Assembly: GCA_029261895.1 (NCBI GenBank)
Contig: JAJDAK010000041.1
Coordinates: forward strand, 21,423-85,422
Length of the DNA: 64,000 nucleotides
Source of the DNA: Deltaproteobacteria bacterium
GTDB lineage: Bacteria > Myxococcota_A > UBA9160 > SZUA-336
Direction of reading: 5' to 3'
Each line of letters opens with the position of its first letter. Position 1 is the stretch's first letter. Below the pieces are notes generated by a model. That model made no database searches, was not told the DNA's origin, and saw only the letters and a list, made by a program, of their open reading frames with translations. Position numbers and translations under genes: made by a program. Positions 29,101-41,900 of this stretch are shown in pieces.

Positions 29101-30784
29101 GTTATTTGCGCCAGGTCTGCGAAGTGTCGATGGAGATGACGTGTTCCTTTTCAATGGTTTTGAGACGACGAATACCGTGGACCTGACGGCTCCCGTGATT
29201 GAATCGTTCGCACCATTTGATGGTCAGACGGACGTACCACTCAACGCGGTGGTTGAGGTCGAATTCGATGAGCCCGTGAATCCGGTTTCGATTGATCCGA
29301 ATTCGGTCGAACTTATCGGGCCCGGTGGCGTAGTAGCGCCGTGTAGTGTCACGTTGAAGAATAGTGATGCGGCGGTGACGCTCACACCTCATGAGCCGCT
29401 ACTGGCGGACGCAAACTACACGATTGTCGTGGACGGTGTTCGCGACGTAGCGGGGAACCCGGCGGTTTCCACGTTCGTCCAGTTCCAGACGGGAAGCCAG
29501 ATCGACACCGACGGTCCGTCAATTACACGCTTACTTCCTCCAGCGGGAGCCACGGGTGTGCCGACGGATGCCGTGGTCACCGCGAACTGGAATGAGGTCT
29601 TACAGCCTGCGAACGTTTTTGCGCCTGGTGGTGTCCGGCTGGTCCCTTCAGGTCAATCTGACTTCCCTGGCACGGTGACCCTTAGCGCAGATCGCCAAAC
29701 TATTCTGTTCGTGCCGGATGCGCCGATGGCAGCGTCGACGCTCCACTCGGTGGCGTTTGGTTCAATGAGTAATACAAGTGGGTTCAGTGTTTCGACAGGG
29801 GGCAGCTTTACAACAGGCGCTGGCCCGGATAACGGCGTCGCGCCCACGATTGTTGCAACGAGTCCGAGTGATGGCGCGATTGACGTGTTGTTGTCATCGG
29901 TCGAGATCAACGTCGACTTCGATGAGCCCCTCGACATTGCCGGGTTGAATACGTTCGTGGAAGCTGGAGGCCAACCGGTACCTTTTGATGTGGAGCTTGT
30001 GAATGGTGCAAACTCACTCCGCATCGAACTCAGCGAGGCGCTTCTGAATACGAACACGGTTTATAGCGTGACGTTGAGTGGTATTTCCGATTTGGTTGGA
30101 AACACGATCTCGACACCCCTTACGTTCAGTTTCACTTCGGCGCTGGATTTGGACCTGTCACCGCCGGCGATCGTACTGTCGACTCCATCCGGCTCGAACG
30201 TGCCCGCAAACGCCGTGATTGGGGTTCGACTGAGTGATTCGATTGATCCCAATAGTGTGAGCAATAGCAGCTTGCAGCTCAGTGGCCCCGGCGGTTCGAC
30301 CGCTGGTGTGGTTACGCTGGATCCCGACGGGCGGACACTATTTTTTGCGCCTGCCGGAGGCCTGCAGATTTCGAGTTCATATTCGCTCCGTATCTCCAAT
30401 GTTCGTAACGTAGATGGTCTCTCGATTGGGTCGTCGGTCTTTGTCACGTCTTTCAGTACCGGATTCACGAACGATACCGATGCACCCCAGGTTCAAAACG
30501 TCACGCCGGCAGATGCTTCGACGAATGTCGTGTTGACTCAGAATGTGATCGTCAGCATCAACGACTTCCTGGATCCGCTTTCGATTCCGACAGATGCTGT
30601 TCGTGTCTTCAACGGGCCGACTCCACTCACGGGTGCGCTTACCCGCTCCGGGTCTGTGTTCACCTTCATACCGGCGACAAACCTGGACGCGCTAACCCTC
30701 TACACCCTCGAAGTTGACGGCTTCACTGATCGTGCAGGTAATCTGGTCGTTCCGTTTACCAGCACGTTTACAACCGAACCGTAG
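20120..30784 (+). CDS. giant surface protein with 23 SbsA-type Ig-like domains, discoidin-like and TSP3 repeats
   Basis: Start set at ATG 20120, 4 bases after the previous stop; the open frame extends 27 codons further up but without a signal. The 3554-residue product has a signal peptide ([20 protein letters not shown]). Then come two Big2-like domains with a calcium-binding TSP3 run between them (D-T-D-G-D-G-I-P-D type, about 120-217), a first F5/8-type discoidin-like domain (about 414-550, VAASTFWN ... [11 protein letters not shown]), and a long TSP3 stretch (about 554-773). The rest is SbsA-type Ig-like domains of about 100 residues, each with P-x-x-G-x-x-x-V-P ... F-x-E-P ... L-x-Y ... 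D-x-A-G-N; I count 23. Discoidin-like domains recur near 1320-1454 and 2427-2570, each followed by nine Ig domains. No anchor signal at the C-terminus. A calcium-stiffened adhesin or matrix fibre is likely. Last gene of operon A. Confidence 0.85.
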   Translation: MVLSETRTMLMLFAILGSLCLNHTAAFAQELVSISVEAPKLVLGVSESIQLQVTGQLDDGNSIDLTTAASGTIYIDGLMDAERPVTVDPNGLATAVFERSTLILISNSNLFAGIVLIVSTNPDTDGDGIPDLDELTIGLDPNDPNDAQADDDSDQLSNVSEFILGTGINDPDSDDDGIFDGDEIVLFLDPTSGDSDGDGVSDSDEIDQGSDPTSFDPPVKPEFKLDENCVATLLTRTVQILPNGTFAIPNVPVPLGATRIRVVCERDGFTTRGHTPFAFQVPNAATVYGPVSFNDDQPIPVSIAITSPATVLTPLANGAQLTTTGTLVDGLEVDFTLADSGTFYLSSNPAIATVSEDGFVLAASSGVVIVTAMNEGVIATIQLEIQLDADVDGDGIPNDFENLNAVNPGGENLSRLPGTQVAASTFWNPRPPERVVDGLRTTSWFTQPGDAANQRTGPFVEIILDQERDIAQVRMFGNRESNGFDFLAGVFQGFDDQGIEVFNSGEFFIPAPDRDVSVAVDTNGIRRLRFAATDDISLQPGLSELELISRPGGPGLDPNNGSDGVLDFDLDGLTNLEEFNLGSSLWLQDTDADLLTDLQEFQLGSSPLLADSDGDGLLDREEIQPTIDVDNDGLVNVVDPDSDGDGLPDGVEVDLGLSPILADTNGDSLDDGFEDGDGDGITNIDEVVMGLDPANPDTDGDGIRDGEELVPGGDGIITDPRNPDTDGDGLPDGFELQFGLDPLDPSDADDDFDNDGRTNLEEFQDGTDLTNPDVTPPAVSMVTPVDGAVGFPVSDLIVVRYAEPLDPNSIGPDALLLILQDANSGPEAVDGEVMLSQDGLSLTFEPLLQLLPLSSYRVQAQGVRDLAGNSQTILFESSFDSGVVIDSTAPDVVAVSPVTNASDAPINAPFRFEFSERMDPSTLTTANITIEDQFLDVDIAGMIQVDPDGLTAAFVPDTPYAVGRDYRAVILGGRVRDRAGNTLPFHSFNFMTGFDQDFERPILIASSPAAGATNVPTNAVVVLQFDEPLVVSSVSSGLELRANGERVEGSIAVSDANRRVTFTSATALPSNAIIDVLISTDIVDLAGNPISATQLEFTTADVGDLINPVVLQTNPPSGVGGVSTQIIVEAEFSEPVNPITITDTTFTLTENTGNTKVTGAVEVLDGGLRARFTSDFLLESFAQHTIRLSNGIRDIANRSIPTTQIVFVTGAGEDLVSPSVIAVSPGDGDVNVPANPLITLLLDEEIDPFSVDSAVVELFIGPNPVPSAFSAGGQTVTLAPIDLLLSDTTYTVNMSGLADVSGNPAIPFTSSFTTAPGIDPNGPLTEMPGSSAVASSQFNFSLSASRTIDGSTSTNWCSASTDPSPSIVLTVPADTRVHEIRMTNGFQGNRTLAASFQLEDANGAILFSASDTTIAPLDDFSLAVPDVGSVRTLRVTVTSQEGTLACISELELIGVFDPPISILDTARPFVSLSSPASGASDVPLTTDITITFTEPVNQALVPANVMIVSRDNVAIDGTFAVSGADVIFTPSGPFPPGQQITYRVLPDLEDLAGNRFLFIFSRTFTTIAGVDGVSPSVLSITPGAGAIEIGRTVPVTLRFSEPLSGSTINDETFALFANGLEIPKSITRTSNNAVVTLKATLPRNSLVFVTVTDDVTDLAGNPLADFTSTFQTGDFDIDQPSIGSTRPGGGATGVRPGTTVVLYATEELDLVSVPSGVVVSENGVPVGGAALLVAGGRAIQFVPDAPFALGARVQVFADGQIRDLFGRALASFEADFTIQADPSDRIASIQGVSPSKNVADVARNLVMEVLFSEPITPSSLASGDLRLQRTAPTASVSFTRSLDRGNRLVRMIPDSPLEPNTTYAFSVFSLRTEDGGITQSTGGNLFTTSAELDSSAPTVDSLLPENGQTDVGINSTVVATFSEGINILSVDESALTVTGPSGEVTRCTVQIGNNDRSVVVVPHEPFEPGVSYIVDIDGVTDHAGNLVAPFSSQFVAGTNVDTDAPQLINARPQDDATSVPVTTAFSIEFSEPISIASLTGTGLRLSASQFGALELSFSLSSDGLQLFVLPDAPLPAGANVDLFIEGVRDLADNLMPTVRLDYATGFVSDTTGPVVTGASPPDGLVDVPTNADIMVDWDEPISTVALVDRLRLEQGGVAVPVEITVTNGNQRVRLSPTVLLDPLTPYTVVADSVEDSVGNGIASAFNNVFTTGAGVELLEPDLATSNPLDEAKSVPTNVILELLFSERVNALTATNSTIRLVRQIGGSVAGTVLFDSSGALATFIPSAPLEPFTDYDFTVSSTLEDLTGEHIASQRVDFQTGAGDDLSGPQVIVAAPPAGDTVVPTTAIVTAILDESFDDVRPGLISVELGGIPIAGTQSASGRTLRFVPDAILDSQQTYSVVVDGFFDLAGNPMVPFSSDFSTVGGNIARSTGVTYSASSFFSSSAGPDRVADGNRSNNWCTASGDTANQGSSPFVEITLPEDATVQQLRLVGATFSGNLITAGIFDLLDANRTVLHSSGEIQLTSRGDALIDVPSIGGVRFVRFTSTGDVGTIACVSEFEVIGDLETLLGVVDSIGPVFRSSIPDNGATGVSTAATISLLFDEPIDATTVDSSTFPVTQDGIPIVGTYEVVGTVVTFTPSDDFVAGQSVSYQVGADIGDVSGNTVGSTSTRSFTTVGVDLVPPSIVAVTPLDGATDIARETPVVITFSEPVRTTTTSSNSVALFANGAKLPVSIARSSTNTVVTLTGDLPAATGITLVVTSDVTDLMGNSLPDFTSSFTTVEVPSGGDTTRPTIRALRPGNGATGVANDISIVLFASEVLNPATVDAGIFFTENGVLLSGVTTLLSDGRTIRFAPDAPFADNAFVMIFGTEVLEDLEGNGLTSFSASFRVKSNPSSTTVVIESFNPNGFALFSNDAVAPRNAQLQLRFSEPLDPNTVNTDTVVVSTATLAPPFPFPTPVDPVPGSVFLSNEDRIITFIPDELLPADELIIVGSLFAPGLRSVDGDDVFLFNGFETTNTVDLTAPVIESFAPFDGQTDVPLNAVVEVEFDEPVNPVSIDPNSVELIGPGGVVAPCSVTLKNSDAAVTLTPHEPLLADANYTIVVDGVRDVAGNPAVSTFVQFQTGSQIDTDGPSITRLLPPAGATGVPTDAVVTANWNEVLQPANVFAPGGVRLVPSGQSDFPGTVTLSADRQTILFVPDAPMAASTLHSVAFGSMSNTSGFSVSTGGSFTTGAGPDNGVAPTIVATSPSDGAIDVLLSSVEINVDFDEPLDIAGLNTFVEAGGQPVPFDVELVNGANSLRIELSEALLNTNTVYSVTLSGISDLVGNTISTPLTFSFTSALDLDLSPPAIVLSTPSGSNVPANAVIGVRLSDSIDPNSVSNSSLQLSGPGGSTAGVVTLDPDGRTLFFAPAGGLQISSSYSLRISNVRNVDGLSIGSSVFVTSFSTGFTNDTDAPQVQNVTPADASTNVVLTQNVIVSINDFLDPLSIPTDAVRVFNGPTPLTGALTRSGSVFTFIPATNLDALTLYTLEVDGFTDRAGNLVVPFTSTFTTEP

Positions 30785-30898
30785 ACCTCAACGAGTACGA
30801 AAGCGTTCTAGAGAGCTTTGTGGCTGATCAGGGTCAGCGAGCTGCTGAAGAGAAGGGTTCGCAGCTTCACTGCAGCGACTCGTCAGGAAGATGGTGGC

Positions 30899-31996
30899 TC
30901 ATGGTTGGTTCATCTCGCGAGTCAGGAGTTTGAGAAGTTTCGGATTGAGGAAAAGCTTCTCCCGGCCAACGCTCCGTTCTGTCAGAACACCGATGGATAC
31001 GAGCGCCTTCAGGTAGCGCGATGCGGCTTGGCGTGCCGCGATGCCTGCGTCGACCAGATTCGAGATGCGGCAGTAAGGCTGTTCGAAGATGACATCAATA
31101 AGCTCTCGGCTGTAGATCTTCGGCAGCTTGGCGCGCACATGCTCCACGGTTTCGGCTGCAAGGGCGCGGATGGCTTCGATCTTGGTCGTGGTCCAGGTCG
31201 CTGTTTCTTCGACGCCGCGCAGCAGGTAGAGGATCCACAGTTCCCACGCCTCCTGACGGGTCACTTCGAGGAGAAGGCGATAGTAGTCGTCCTTGTGAGC
31301 GATGATGTAGCGGCTCAGGTAGAGAATCGGCAGCGGTAGCAACTGCTGCTCCACCAGAAAGAGGCTGTTCAGGACACGCCCGGTTCGGCCATTCCCATCG
31401 GTGAATGGATGAATGGCTTCGAACTGGTAGTGCGCGGCTGCCATCCGAATCAGGGGATCAATCTCCTCGGCCTCGTGGAGAAAGCGCTCCCAGTTCGCGA
31501 GCAGCTTGCGAATGCGTGCCTCGGTTTCGGGAGGCGTGTAGATCACCTTGCCGCTGGCCTGGTTGACTAGCGCCGTTCCGGGGACCTTCCTCACGCTCAT
31601 CTCGATGTCCTTGATACGGCTGCACACAAACTCGGCCGTGCGTGTATTGAGCGGCCGCTTCTTCAGCGTCTCGAAACCCTCGAGCAGCGCGTGGCGATAG
31701 CGCAGCGCCTCCTTGGTCGCGGGATCCGCGGCCCCCTCGCTCCGCAGGTGCTGGAAGAGCTTATCTGCGGTAGTCACGATGTTCTCGATCTCGGAGCTAG
31801 CCCGCGCTTCCAGCAGGGGGAGGGTGTTGATCAGCACTCCGGGGTTCGGGATCAGGGCCGCCGCCTGGCTCAGTTTTGCGAGCGCAGCTCTAGCTGTAAC
31901 ACATTGCTTTAGAACAGTTTTTGTCTCTAGATCGATAGCCGGAGGAAGCTCCGGAAGGGCGTTATAGGGTCGGTCCGGCTGCCAGCGCTGGGGCAC
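30899..31996 (-). CDS. fic: Fic family protein (AMP-transferase) with N-terminal inhibitory helix and winged helix
   Basis: GTG start at 31996; the N-terminus [20 protein letters not shown] is the usual start of this Fic subfamily, which supports it. The 365-residue protein carries the full Fic motif [12 protein letters not shown] (about residues 195-206), so it should transfer AMP from ATP to hydroxyls of target proteins. An inhibitory S-x-x-x-E-N motif is present upstream of the Fic core (S67 to E71-N72), the arrangement of self-inhibited class II Fic proteins, so no separate antitoxin is needed. The last 60 residues ([20 protein letters not shown] ... [14 protein letters not shown]) form a winged-helix-like DNA-binding domain. 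An array of TGTCGC palindromes sits directly upstream, as expected for autoregulation. It is convergent with operon A; targets unknown. Confidence 0.9.
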   Translation of the reverse strand: MPQRWQPDRPYNALPELPPAIDLETKTVLKQCVTARAALAKLSQAAALIPNPGVLINTLPLLEARASSEIENIVTTADKLFQHLRSEGAADPATKEALRYRHALLEGFETLKKRPLNTRTAEFVCSRIKDIEMSVRKVPGTALVNQASGKVIYTPPETEARIRKLLANWERFLHEAEEIDPLIRMAAAHYQFEAIHPFTDGNGRTGRVLNSLFLVEQQLLPLPILYLSRYIIAHKDDYYRLLLEVTRQEAWELWILYLLRGVEETATWTTTKIEAIRALAAETVEHVRAKLPKIYSRELIDVIFEQPYCRISNLVDAGIAARQAASRYLKALVSIGVLTERSVGREKLFLNPKLLKLLTREMNQP

Positions 31997-32000
31997 TATA

Positions 32001-32099
32001 TGTCTCTAAAACAGAGTTTTTGCGACATGTTCTGAAGTTATGTCGCTGGCGGCGACAGGTCAAGGAAACCTGTCGCAAAATTGGCACTTCTAAGACAGG
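32001..32099 (-). promoter_or_regulatory. operator array of TGTCGC / GCGACA inverted repeats upstream of fic
   Basis: Two palindromes lie just upstream of the Fic start: GCGACAT and ATGTCGC (32022-32028 and 32040-32046, 11-base spacer) and GCGACAGGT with ACCTGTCGC (32052-32060 and 32068-32076, 7-base spacer). Degenerate half-sites TGTCTC (32001) and AAGACAGG (32092) flank them. The winged-helix tail of the Fic protein is the natural candidate to bind here. Confidence 0.6.
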
Positions 32100-32193
32100 T
32101 TGGAAGGCACCCAAATCGCTCAAATCCACGTCCGGGGCAGGTGGGCTGACCTGCCTCCCCAGAGCCCATGTAGGATCTTGGAGGGGAAATAGG

Positions 32194-32289
32194 ATGGGAA
32201 GGAAGCGGCATACGGCGGAACAGATCATCGCGAAGCTACGTGAAGCGGAGGTCGAGTTGGCCAATGGCCCACAAGGCGCAGCTCGATAA
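32194..32289 (+). pseudogene. truncated IS3-family transposase OrfA (second element)
   Basis: ATG at 32194 with GAGGGG about 8 bases upstream opens a 31-residue frame beginning MGRKRHTAEQIIAKLREAEV, then ELANG; this is the standard N-terminus of another IS3 subgroup OrfA. It ends after GPQGAAR where OrfA would continue for about 60 residues, and OrfB is missing. The sequence is different from the OrfA scrap at 12.9 kb, so two separate elements left traces. The sequence TGGGCTGACCTGCCTCCCCA near 32142 may be its left end. Confidence 0.6.
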
Positions 32290-32976
32290 TCCAGTTACCA
32301 GACCCGCGGCGGACCAGAACCTCCGACCTTCTGAACCCCATTCAGATCGCCCGTCTCGAAGTTGGCCTCTATTCGCGGATTCGTGGCTGTTCTGTGGTTA
32401 GTGGCTCCTTTGGTAAGCCAATGGTAAGCCAGAATACAACATCCGTTTTGTCTTTTATCCCCGCGCCGTCGATTGCTGAGTTCGCCTATCGAGTTATACG
32501 AATCATGCGGGCGGCAATACACAGTTAGCGGTGGTGCTTGACAGACAGCGAGTGATCTTCCCTTCGACTTCGGCGAACACTCGGCTTCCAAAGATCCCAG
32601 AGTATCCGAACGCACCAGGTGAACCGCGGAACACTTGAGGGTGTATCCATGATTTCTACTAACTGGGGGTATCCGCGCGCCGATCTCCGGTTCGGAGCAA
32701 TCAGAGCGCGATCCGAGGGGAGGGACCCATGCGGCAATCAACCAGTTTGTAAATTAACGATATCTGACAAACCAGGCTTCCCGCTCAACGCGTACCGTAA
32801 TAGGGTCAAAACGGGACTGGTGGACGACAAATTTTGTTGACCCCCAGGTTCGGCGGCGTTTAGAGTGAGCCCGCGGATTCAGTCGAAGCTGGGCCACATT
32901 CATACACGATATGGACTATGACCCTGCGGTGCAGGTTTCGAAACGAGTCTCACATTCCCGATGAGCTCCGGCTCAA
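32290..32976. other. 687-base gap holding a tRNA-like repeat and probable promoter of operon B
   Basis: No convincing gene. After the truncated OrfA comes the tRNA-Pro-like repeat (32325-32430). The minus-strand 148-codon frame over this stretch reads the repeat as protein and has no family features, so it is not called. Near the right end TTGACC (32838-32843) followed after 17 bases by TTAGAG may be the promoter of the RHS operon. The rest (32440-32830) shows nothing I can name. Confidence 0.4.
32325..32430 (-). repeat. tRNA-Pro(GGG)-like fragment plus flank, copy 2
   Basis: Minus-strand sequence ends with TCTGA-ATGGGGT-TCAGA, an anticodon arm with anticodon GGG, then AGGTC (variable loop) and GGAGGTTC (T-arm start). 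It matches the copy at 11.34 kb through about 100 bases of flank. The T-arm closes poorly and the 5' half and acceptor stem of a tRNA are missing, so it is a fragment and not a tRNA gene. Confidence 0.5.
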
Positions 32977-35900
32977 GTGATAGTTGGGCAGTTAGTGTTG
33001 CAGCGAGGTCGAAGCAGAATAGGCTGGACCAGCCGAGTGGTCATTGTGGCTATTGGGACGGTTGTCTTTGCGGTTCCAGGTGGATCGGCGGAGCCAACGG
33101 GTTTCGATGTTGACGCTTACCTGTCGGGCCAAGATGTTTCAGGCAGCGTTTTCGGTCTCGCCGATGTGAAATCGAGTCTCGATCTCGGGCGCGACCTTAA
33201 CAGCCAGGTCGGGGCCCAGCTCCAAGCTACGCTGCGAGAGTTCGTCTCTGCCTTTCGTGCAGCCATTGCGAGCGACGCCGAGATCGAGGCCGTCGCAGCC
33301 CTTGACCTGCAGTATCAAAAGCTGAAAGCGCTTCACCTATTGCACCTCGCCAATATGCGTGGTCTCGAAGATCGCGGCGTGGAGCTGGACCTGAAGCCCC
33401 GGTATCAATCCCTGATTGAGAGCCAGCGTGCCTCCTATGAATCCCGAACAGCACTCCTCTTTAGTTCGCTCGACGGTTTCTATTACGAACAAGTGAGTGA
33501 CCCGAATTCGGCGTCGGAAGAGGCTTTCTTCGAAAGGTTTCTTTCCTACCTCTCTGGTTATGCTGATTTGGGCGCCGCGATCCTAGCGATCGAATTTTGG
33601 CTCGGGCCGCTTGAGCCGCCCCGAACGCCAACCCTGCGAAATTCGACGCTGCCCTACGGTCCGCTCGACGGTTTTGTGCCTGGAGTTCACCGAGCCGAAC
33701 CACCGATTACACCCAGCTACGAACTGAGCGGAATTATCGAGGATGCCGAGGACCTGAGTGCCTCCGCTACAGCACCTTTCTCGGATCCGCTTCGGCTCAA
33801 GGCGGAGGAGCTCGAATACGACCCCATCAAGGTCTTTAACTTCGTCAAGAACGAGATCCGAACCGAGTTTTACGCAGGTGCAGCTAAAGGTGGGGAGATG
33901 ACACTGCTCTCCGGTTCGGGGAACGACGTAGACCAAGCCTCGCTGCTCGTTGCCTTGATGCGGCTCAGTGGCATACCGGCCCGCTTCGTAACCGGGGTGG
34001 TCGAACTCCCGATCGAGTACCTGCTAAACGCACTCTCTACCGATTCAGAACCCGAAGCACTTCGAGCGATGCGGCTTAGCGGCATACCACACGAACCCGT
34101 GATTCAGGGTGGCAAAGTCGTCGCGGTTCTAATGGAACGCAGTTGGGTGACCGCCAAGCTTCCGTACTCGAATTACCGGGGCACGATCGTTGATGCTTCG
34201 GGCGCGATCTGGCTGCCCCTGGATGCATCATTCAAAACGCTCGATCCGGGAGCGTCGCGTGCGGTATTAGAAGAGATGGGTGTCGATGCGTTGCAGCGCG
34301 TCGCGAACTACATGACCGTTGACCACGAAGAGACGTTACGCGATCAGCTCTTGGTAGAAGTTGCCGAGCACCTAGAGCAAACCACCCCCGAGCTTGAACT
34401 CGAAGACTTACTCGCTCCCGCAGCTATTCAAATAGGTGACACGGGATACCTCCCCACCACGCTCCCGTACATCGTGGAGCAAGTTAACAGCGAGTCGGCT
34501 GCGCTCCCAGACGAACTCTTTCAGGAGATCCGCTTCCAAATCCATAGTGGAGAGAGCGCGAGTTCTCCGGTGGTTCTCGATGAAACTTTCGCGGTGAGCG
34601 ATCTGTACAATCGGCGCGTCACTATTTCTTATATCCCGGCTACGATCGATGACCACGAAGTCGTCCGCAGTTTCGGTGGCCTCACAAACACACCCGCGTA
34701 TCTGATTCAGGTCCGCCCGCAAATTAAGATCGGGGGCCAAGCGGCTGCCACTGCGGGTGAACCGATGCAACTCGGTGAACATCATCGACTCGTCGCCACG
34801 CTTTTCTCACTCGCTAGCGAAGAAAGCGTCGACAAGACCCTGGTGTCCGGCTCCTACCACGCGCTAGCACTCAGCATGGGCGATACCGTTCCAGGGCTTG
34901 ATAGCGAAGACGATCCCACCGACGAAGAGTTTACGGCTGCGCGCATTCTGAGCCAAGCCGCGCTGCGTTACCACGCTGCCTGGGACGAAGCCGAAAACGA
35001 CCTCGCCGCGATGGCGGGCGTCTCGCTGGTACGACCGCTGCCCGCGATCACGTTCGCGAGTAACCGCGTCAACATCGACTTCGTACTCGACCAGCCGCAG
35101 CAGCTGATCTGGCGCGCGGTGGAACTCGATGCCACGAGTAGGCGCGTAGAAGCGGTGGCGACCTTCGGTGGAAGTTATCCCGTGTCGAGTTGGCGCCGCC
35201 TCTCTGCACTCGAAGGTTCGATCCTGGAGCATCATCTGTTTGAAGAGGACTTCCAGGTTGCAAGTGTGTCGGCTGACAAAGTGATCGCACTGGCGACTGA
35301 AGCTGGAATTGAGATTCTCACTATTGATGAGGGCAACGCAGCGACCGAAATTCCGCGGCTCAGCCATCCGACCGAGATTGCGGACCAAGTTGCTTTGCTC
35401 GTACAGCAGGGCCTAACCGTTACCATTCCACTTTCACCGGTTGGCTTCTTGCAGTGGAGTGGCTCGGCATGGTTCGCGGATGATGATGGGACCGGCGCAG
35501 CCGGCTACTTCCTTTCGGGCGATCTCGCCGGTGGCATCACCGCAACTGCCGTCGGACTGGATGCAAAGGTCGTCGCCGCACTATCCGAGCCCTATTCCCC
35601 CGAAGCCAATGAAGACGCATCCTCTCCGGCTCAAATTTACGTGATCGGAAGTTCTGACGGTCAAAGCTGTGTAATGGGCGAGCAAGCAGACAATCCGCTT
35701 ACCGTGCTTGTTGTAGATCGATTGGGGCGCCCGGTGTCGGGCGCGAACGTTCAATTCTTGATCCAAACCGGAAATGGCACGTTCGGACTTACGGGCCAAG
35801 AGACGATCCAAACGACCAGCTCTAGTGGAACCGCGTCCGCGGTTCTTACTTGTGGTACCAACGCGACGGTATATCCGATCGCAATCAAACAGAATCTGGG

Positions 35901-38900
35901 CGACGAGTTTAGTACTTTAGCTCTCTTGCAACTTGTGGATGTTGCGGTCGAGCGTCGCGAGCTCGACGGGAGTACTGGCTTGCTCTTTCTTTCTGCGCCG
36001 ATTGAGGTCATTGGACTGCCGGGCGAGGTTGATACCTTGAAAGTCGGCAAGACATCCGTGCTTGGAACTCCTGCGGCCAGGGTTACCGCGCGCGTAGAGG
36101 ACGAACATGGTAACAACGTTGCCAATGTCGAGATCGAGATCAAGTTCGACCGCGCCGAAGCGAAGCCGGGCGTCAGTGGAAGCCTAGGCGATGCCCGGGT
36201 GCTTGTTGACGGAGAACGAAAACTTTCAGCCACAGATACGACCGAGCAAGGCGTCGGAGCGAGATTTGTCATTCTGCCCGGAGAATTTGGTGGAGGTACT
36301 ACGTATTTCTTCAAAATTTTAGGTGGTGGGAAGCAAGAGGAAGTCGAAATAGGCGGTCTCGACTTCGGGCGTGACCTAACACTTGTTGTGGCTCCTGAAT
36401 TTCGAGAAGCCGACCGTGCGGTTGGATTGAATACGGAGTATCCCGAGAAACTTCACGTGAAAGTTGTGGGTTATTCCGGCGACTTTAGGGTCAGATCAGC
36501 TGACTGTGAGGAATCTCCGTGCCCCCTATTTATCGAGGAACTTCTAACTAACAAGGAGGAAACGGCCAATTTAGATACCACGAATTTCACAGCGGAAGAC
36601 AACGGATCCGTCATCGCCATCGAAGAACTTCCCCGTGATTCAGGAGATCCCCAGTGGAACGTCTCGGTCAAAGGCGGTTCCGTGTCGGAGTTCATGGACG
36701 TCATGATTAAGGCGACGCAGGAATTCGAAGCCGTGCTAATCAAGAAGGCAGGTGATCAGGATGTGGTCGTCACCGAAACTAGAACAGCAAAGCTTGACAA
36801 ACCCTTTGAACGAATTGCCGTGCTGGATTCCCAGATCACACTGATTAAGCCAATACCTATTCCGGTTAATGCGGTTGGCGGCAAGCTCGTCACCCAGGAA
36901 CCCTTTGAAGCCTCATACCTGCGTACGCCGGTCGGGTACGATTCCATTACGCATACAGTGGAGCTTCTCGAAGGCGGCGTACCGATCATGGGCATACGCC
37001 CGGACAATAATTTCGGTGTTGGTGTCGTATATTTTCCGCGCGGCATTGAGGTCAAACCCGGCCGTACGTATGAACTCCGTTACGTGTCGAGGCGCGGCTC
37101 ACCGAACGAAGTCATTGGAGAACCCGTACCGCTCCCGATCTCCCAGAAGGTTCTGCGCGACTTTCAACGGCGCGTGAAGGGTCGCGTCGATGTGGATGTT
37201 CTCAACAACCAAAGTTGCGAAGGCCCATTCACCATGCGCTTCTTCTTGAATGAAGAAGCAGAGATGAATTTGTCGACCAGCGCGTTCGGAGGTGCATCGA
37301 CCAACGTGATCAATGGTCAAGTGTTTCCCGCCGGACCGCATACAGTGGCCCTTGACTATGACGACTTCGGCGAAGGCGTGTTTGACTTCACGCTCACCGC
37401 CAGGTCCACGGCGACCGGTTTCGAGGATGGAGGCGTTGGGCAGATCGAAGTCATCGCTCAGCGAAGAGATAATCCACCGGTGGGCCATGCCTACGAAACA
37501 GATATCGATCTCTTCGACGGCAGTCTCAATCTGGCGCGGACGGATTTCTCCCTGTCGGGCCGCGGCCCTCCACTGGAGCTGATTCGTAGCTACAAGAGTT
37601 CAAGTTCAGGTCGCAGTCTGGTGGGAGGCGGCTGGTCGCATAACTTCGACGCGAGTTTGGTTGAAACGCTGTGCGGGAGCGTTGTTGCGAAGGGCATTCC
37701 GTTCTTCCCAAGTGGCGAAGGGTTCGCACCGGGGGTCGGCCACCATTCAACGCTGGAAAAAACCGAAGGTGGGTACGACCTCTATACAAAGGACGGTACC
37801 CGCTTCCGCTTTAGAGAGTTTTCCTTCGACACATCGACACAGCATCTGCTCGAGTTCATCCAAGATACGAACGGGAATGTCTTTTCCCTTGGCTATAACC
37901 CACCCGTTCAGGAGGACGCCGAACTTGCAGTTGTGACCGACTCTTCAGGTCGGAGTCTCAACTTTTCGTATCGATGGAATCGTGGCCGCCGCGTGCTAGA
38001 TCGTATCGAAGGTCCCGATAATTTCCGTGCCACCTATACCTATGACACCAGGGACCGACTCTCTCGAGTGGATTGGGGAAGAGGGACGGAAACTAAGACC
38101 GAGAGCTACGAGTACGTGATTCCAGCCCCGGATATCGTCGCGGACCCGAACGCCTGTGATCCCGATGACGTCTCCTGCTCGACGCTCGGCGTTCCAAACT
38201 ACGTCTCGGATGCAGAGTGGGACAAACGTCACGCCATCAAGGCGGTAAACGATGCCGGCGGAAACCGCACCGAGTACACCTACGAAACCCAATCGATCTT
38301 TGCCGACCACAGCCTCGATGGCGGGACGGTTCAGAACCTATTCGTCACCGAGGTCCGGCATCCGGAACTTGGGACAACGCAGTTCGACTACAGTGAGCGC
38401 GTGTCTCGAACGGGAGAGTTGCAGACGACGGTTACGGATCGGAGGCAAAAAGTTACAACCCATACACTGAATCAGTATGGGTCCCCGTTGGAGATCGCCC
38501 ATCCGGCCGGAGTTAGAACACTGGAGTGGTCGGCAAGCGATATCGTCATCGAAAGTGACGCGGACGAAAATCTCGTTCTCAAGACGCTCGGCTACGATGC
38601 AGCAGGGAATGTGACTCTAGAGCAGATAGCGGATAACCCAAGTGTCCTGAGAACCTACACGCAGCTTCGAAATGGCACGATCAAGAACCGGCTCGAGACG
38701 CAGGTTGGCCGAAATTTGCATACGACCTCCTTCAGCTACGACCAAGCCGGGAACCTTGATCGCATCGACTACCCGGATGGTACGAATGAGCAGCATGTTT
38801 ATGCGCCGAACGGGGATCGTCTTCGAACTCGCGACCGGAATGGAAATTGGACGCACTTTGCGTACGATGAGTTTGGCAATCTCGAGCTGGTCACCGACTC

Positions 38901-41900
38901 GCTCGGAAACGTTACAAGAAACGAATGGAATATTCGCGGTCGGAAGCTGGCTACGACGGATGCACGAGGGAACACTACCCGATTTGCATACGATGAGTTC
39001 GACCGCCTGACCAGCATCATCGACCCATTGGGAGGGACACGCAGTTTTGGCTATGACCTAAACGACAATCAGATTTCGGAGACCGATGAAGAAGGTCGGT
39101 TAACCACTCGGGAGTACGACGATGAGAATCGCATCATAAAGATCATCGGCCCAACCCTGGATGAAAGGACGTTTGCGTACGATGACTCCGGTAATCTTGA
39201 AACCGAGACGGATTGGCGTGGAAATGCAACCGTGCACGAGTATGATGACGCAGGTCGTCGAACGAAGCTCACCGAGCCGGAAGGTCGGATTACTCAGTAC
39301 GCATATGATCCAGCTGGAAATCTGACACAAGAGACTCGCCAACTCGGCCGAGTTGTTAAGCACAAGTACGACGACCAGAATCGTCGAATTGAGACCGAAG
39401 ACGGTTTTGAAGCGAAGCGTACGTTCGAGTATGACGACGAAGGGAATCTCATTCTAGAGGTTGATGAACTCGGTCGAGAAGTTCGGTTCGAATATGACGA
39501 GGTGAATCGACTCCGTTTTCAGCGTGAGCCGCTTGGGAAGACGACGGAATTTCGATACGACGGGAACAGCAACCTTATTGAAGTTATCGATGGTAACGGG
39601 AACTCAACACGCAAGGAATACGATTCCTTGAACCGTGTGATTGCTGAGACAGATGCGGAGGGCAATAGGAGTTTATTCGAGTACGATGCTGTCGGAAATC
39701 CTGTTCGCGAAGTCGACCCAAGGGGCGCGGTGACACGTCACGAGTATGATGAGTTAAACCGGCGGATCAAAACGATTGATGCTGAAGACAGCGTGTTCGA
39801 CTTTCAGTTTGATGGCGTGGGAAATCTTGTTGAGGAGCGTTGGCCAAACGGAAATACGATTACCAGTGAATACGACGATCTCGATAGATTGTTGAAAAAC
39901 GAGGATGTCCTTGGCCGTCTATTCACGAATGAATACGATGAGAACGGCAATCTCACCAAGCGCATCGACGCCCGAGGATTTGAGACCGCCGCAATCTATG
40001 ACAACCTTAACCAGCTGGTTGAGGAGCGTAAGCCCGAGGGGCGCACAACTTTCACCGAGTACGATCTTCTTGGAAACGTGCTCAAAACGATTGACGGTAA
40101 GCAAAACGAGATTCGGTTCGAGTTCGATCTGCTGGATCGCGTCGCCAAGGAGTTTGATCCACTAGGGAACTTCACTGAGTATTCCTATGACGCTGTAGGA
40201 AATCTGCTTGGTATCACAGACCGCAGAGAAAATGAGACGACGCATGTATACGATGACCTTAATCGACTCATAGAAATTCGCGATCCCAATGGGAACTTAA
40301 GGACTCGTGAGTTCGATCGCGTCGGAAATCTGATTCTCGAGATTGATGAGAACGGGTTCAAGACAGAGAGTGGCTACGATAAGAACTACCGTGTGGAGTC
40401 GATCACGAGGGCAGATCTTCAGATTGTGTTCAACGAATATGATGAATCAGGGAATCTCCTTTTCGTCACCGATGCACAGGGGAATGTAGTCGGAAAAGAA
40501 TATGATTTACTGAATCGGCTCATCCAAGAGAACGGAGAATTGAGCTCTATTCGGCAGTTCACATACGACAGTATGGGGAATCGAACGACCCAGCGAGATC
40601 CGGAAGGCCGCTACACCGTATGGACCTTTGACGAGCGGAGTCAGAGGCTTTCGGAAACGACTAACGGGACATCTCCCAGCAACGGCACAGAGACGACTCG
40701 GTTTGGATACGATGCAAGCGGCAACCGAAACTCCGTGGAGAGGCCGCGGCAATTCGTGAGTACGTCTGAGTTCGACGGAGCGGGTAGACTTGTTGCCATA
40801 ATCGATCCCAATGGCGGGCGCACTGAATACGGTTACGACTTCAACGACAATCGTACGAGTCAGATAAATTCGCGCGGTCACACAACGCTTTTTCGATTTG
40901 ATGTGCTCGATCGCATGACCGCGATCGAATTTCCAGATGGAGCGATTCACGGCTTTACGGCGTACGACGACAATGGAAACCTGACACAGGAGACCAAACC
41001 AAACGGAGTCGTTGTTGACTACGTTTATGACTTTCTGGATCGTGAAACCCTTCGACAATTTTCTCTGCCTGCGGTTCCGGTTGGCGACGACATTCAGGAA
41101 ATTGAGACACGCTATGATGCTGGGGGCAACGTTGTACAGGTGGTCGAGAGATATCACGGGGGAGGTCTTAGTGATCGAGTCAGCACATTTGTATATGACT
41201 CACTTGATCGACTTGTAGAGGTAGTTGATGGGTTCGGGAAGCAGATTCGCTACGGCTACGATGCAAACGGCAACCGAATTCAGCTTATAGACCCCGATGG
41301 GAAAGTTACGCAGTATCAATACGATGCACTGAATCGTGTGGCCGCGGTAACGAACGCGGCCGGAGTAACGACTTACAGTTACGATCGATCCAGCCGGCCG
41401 ACTGAGATTCTGTACCCGAACAACACACGGGTGTCGCGGTTCTACGATGACGCTGGACGAGTGAGTGTAATCGGGAATAGTTTGAACGGATCTCAGGTCT
41501 CTCGCTTTGAGTATACGTATGACGAGAATGGAAACCGCTCGATGCAGGTGGAGTCGAACGGCGGACCTGCAGAAACGACGATTTATAACTACGACTCGCT
41601 GGATCGCCTTGTGCAAGTTGAGTATCCGGATGTTCCAGCCGGATTGGGTACTACGGTCGAGTATGGTTATGACGCTGCGTATAACCGCGTAAGTGAGAAC
41701 GTTGTCAACTCTACAACGCTGGCGGTTCTCGAGGACCGCGCCTATACCTACAATGCTCGGAATGAGCTTTCGTCCATTGCGGATCTGAGTGATCCGAATC
41801 TTAATGTGTCGTATTCGTACGACGAGAATGGGAATCAAGTTCAGAAGACCCAGGCCGGATTGCTATCGAACTATATTTTCGACGCCAGGGATAGGCTGCG

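Noticed and set aside
30785..30898. Terminator between operon A and fic
   Set aside because: Only a 5-bp GCTGA/TCAGC hairpin without a T-run is present, too weak to call.
30818..31339. Plus-strand 173-codon frame opposite fic
   Set aside because: Antisense shadow of the Fic gene, which has a full catalytic motif on the other strand.
32325..32430. Possible intact tRNA-Pro gene
   Set aside because: Only anticodon arm to T-arm start is recognisable; D-arm and acceptor stem are missing and the T-stem does not close.
32295..32741. Minus-strand 148-codon frame
   Set aside because: Its C-terminal third is the tRNA-like repeat read as protein, and the rest shows no domain or ribosome site.
38000..41900. 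Many long antisense frames and short DNA repeats across the RHS region
   Set aside because: They follow from the periodic YD codons of the RHS repeats and have no independent signals; not a CRISPR or DNA-level repeat array.
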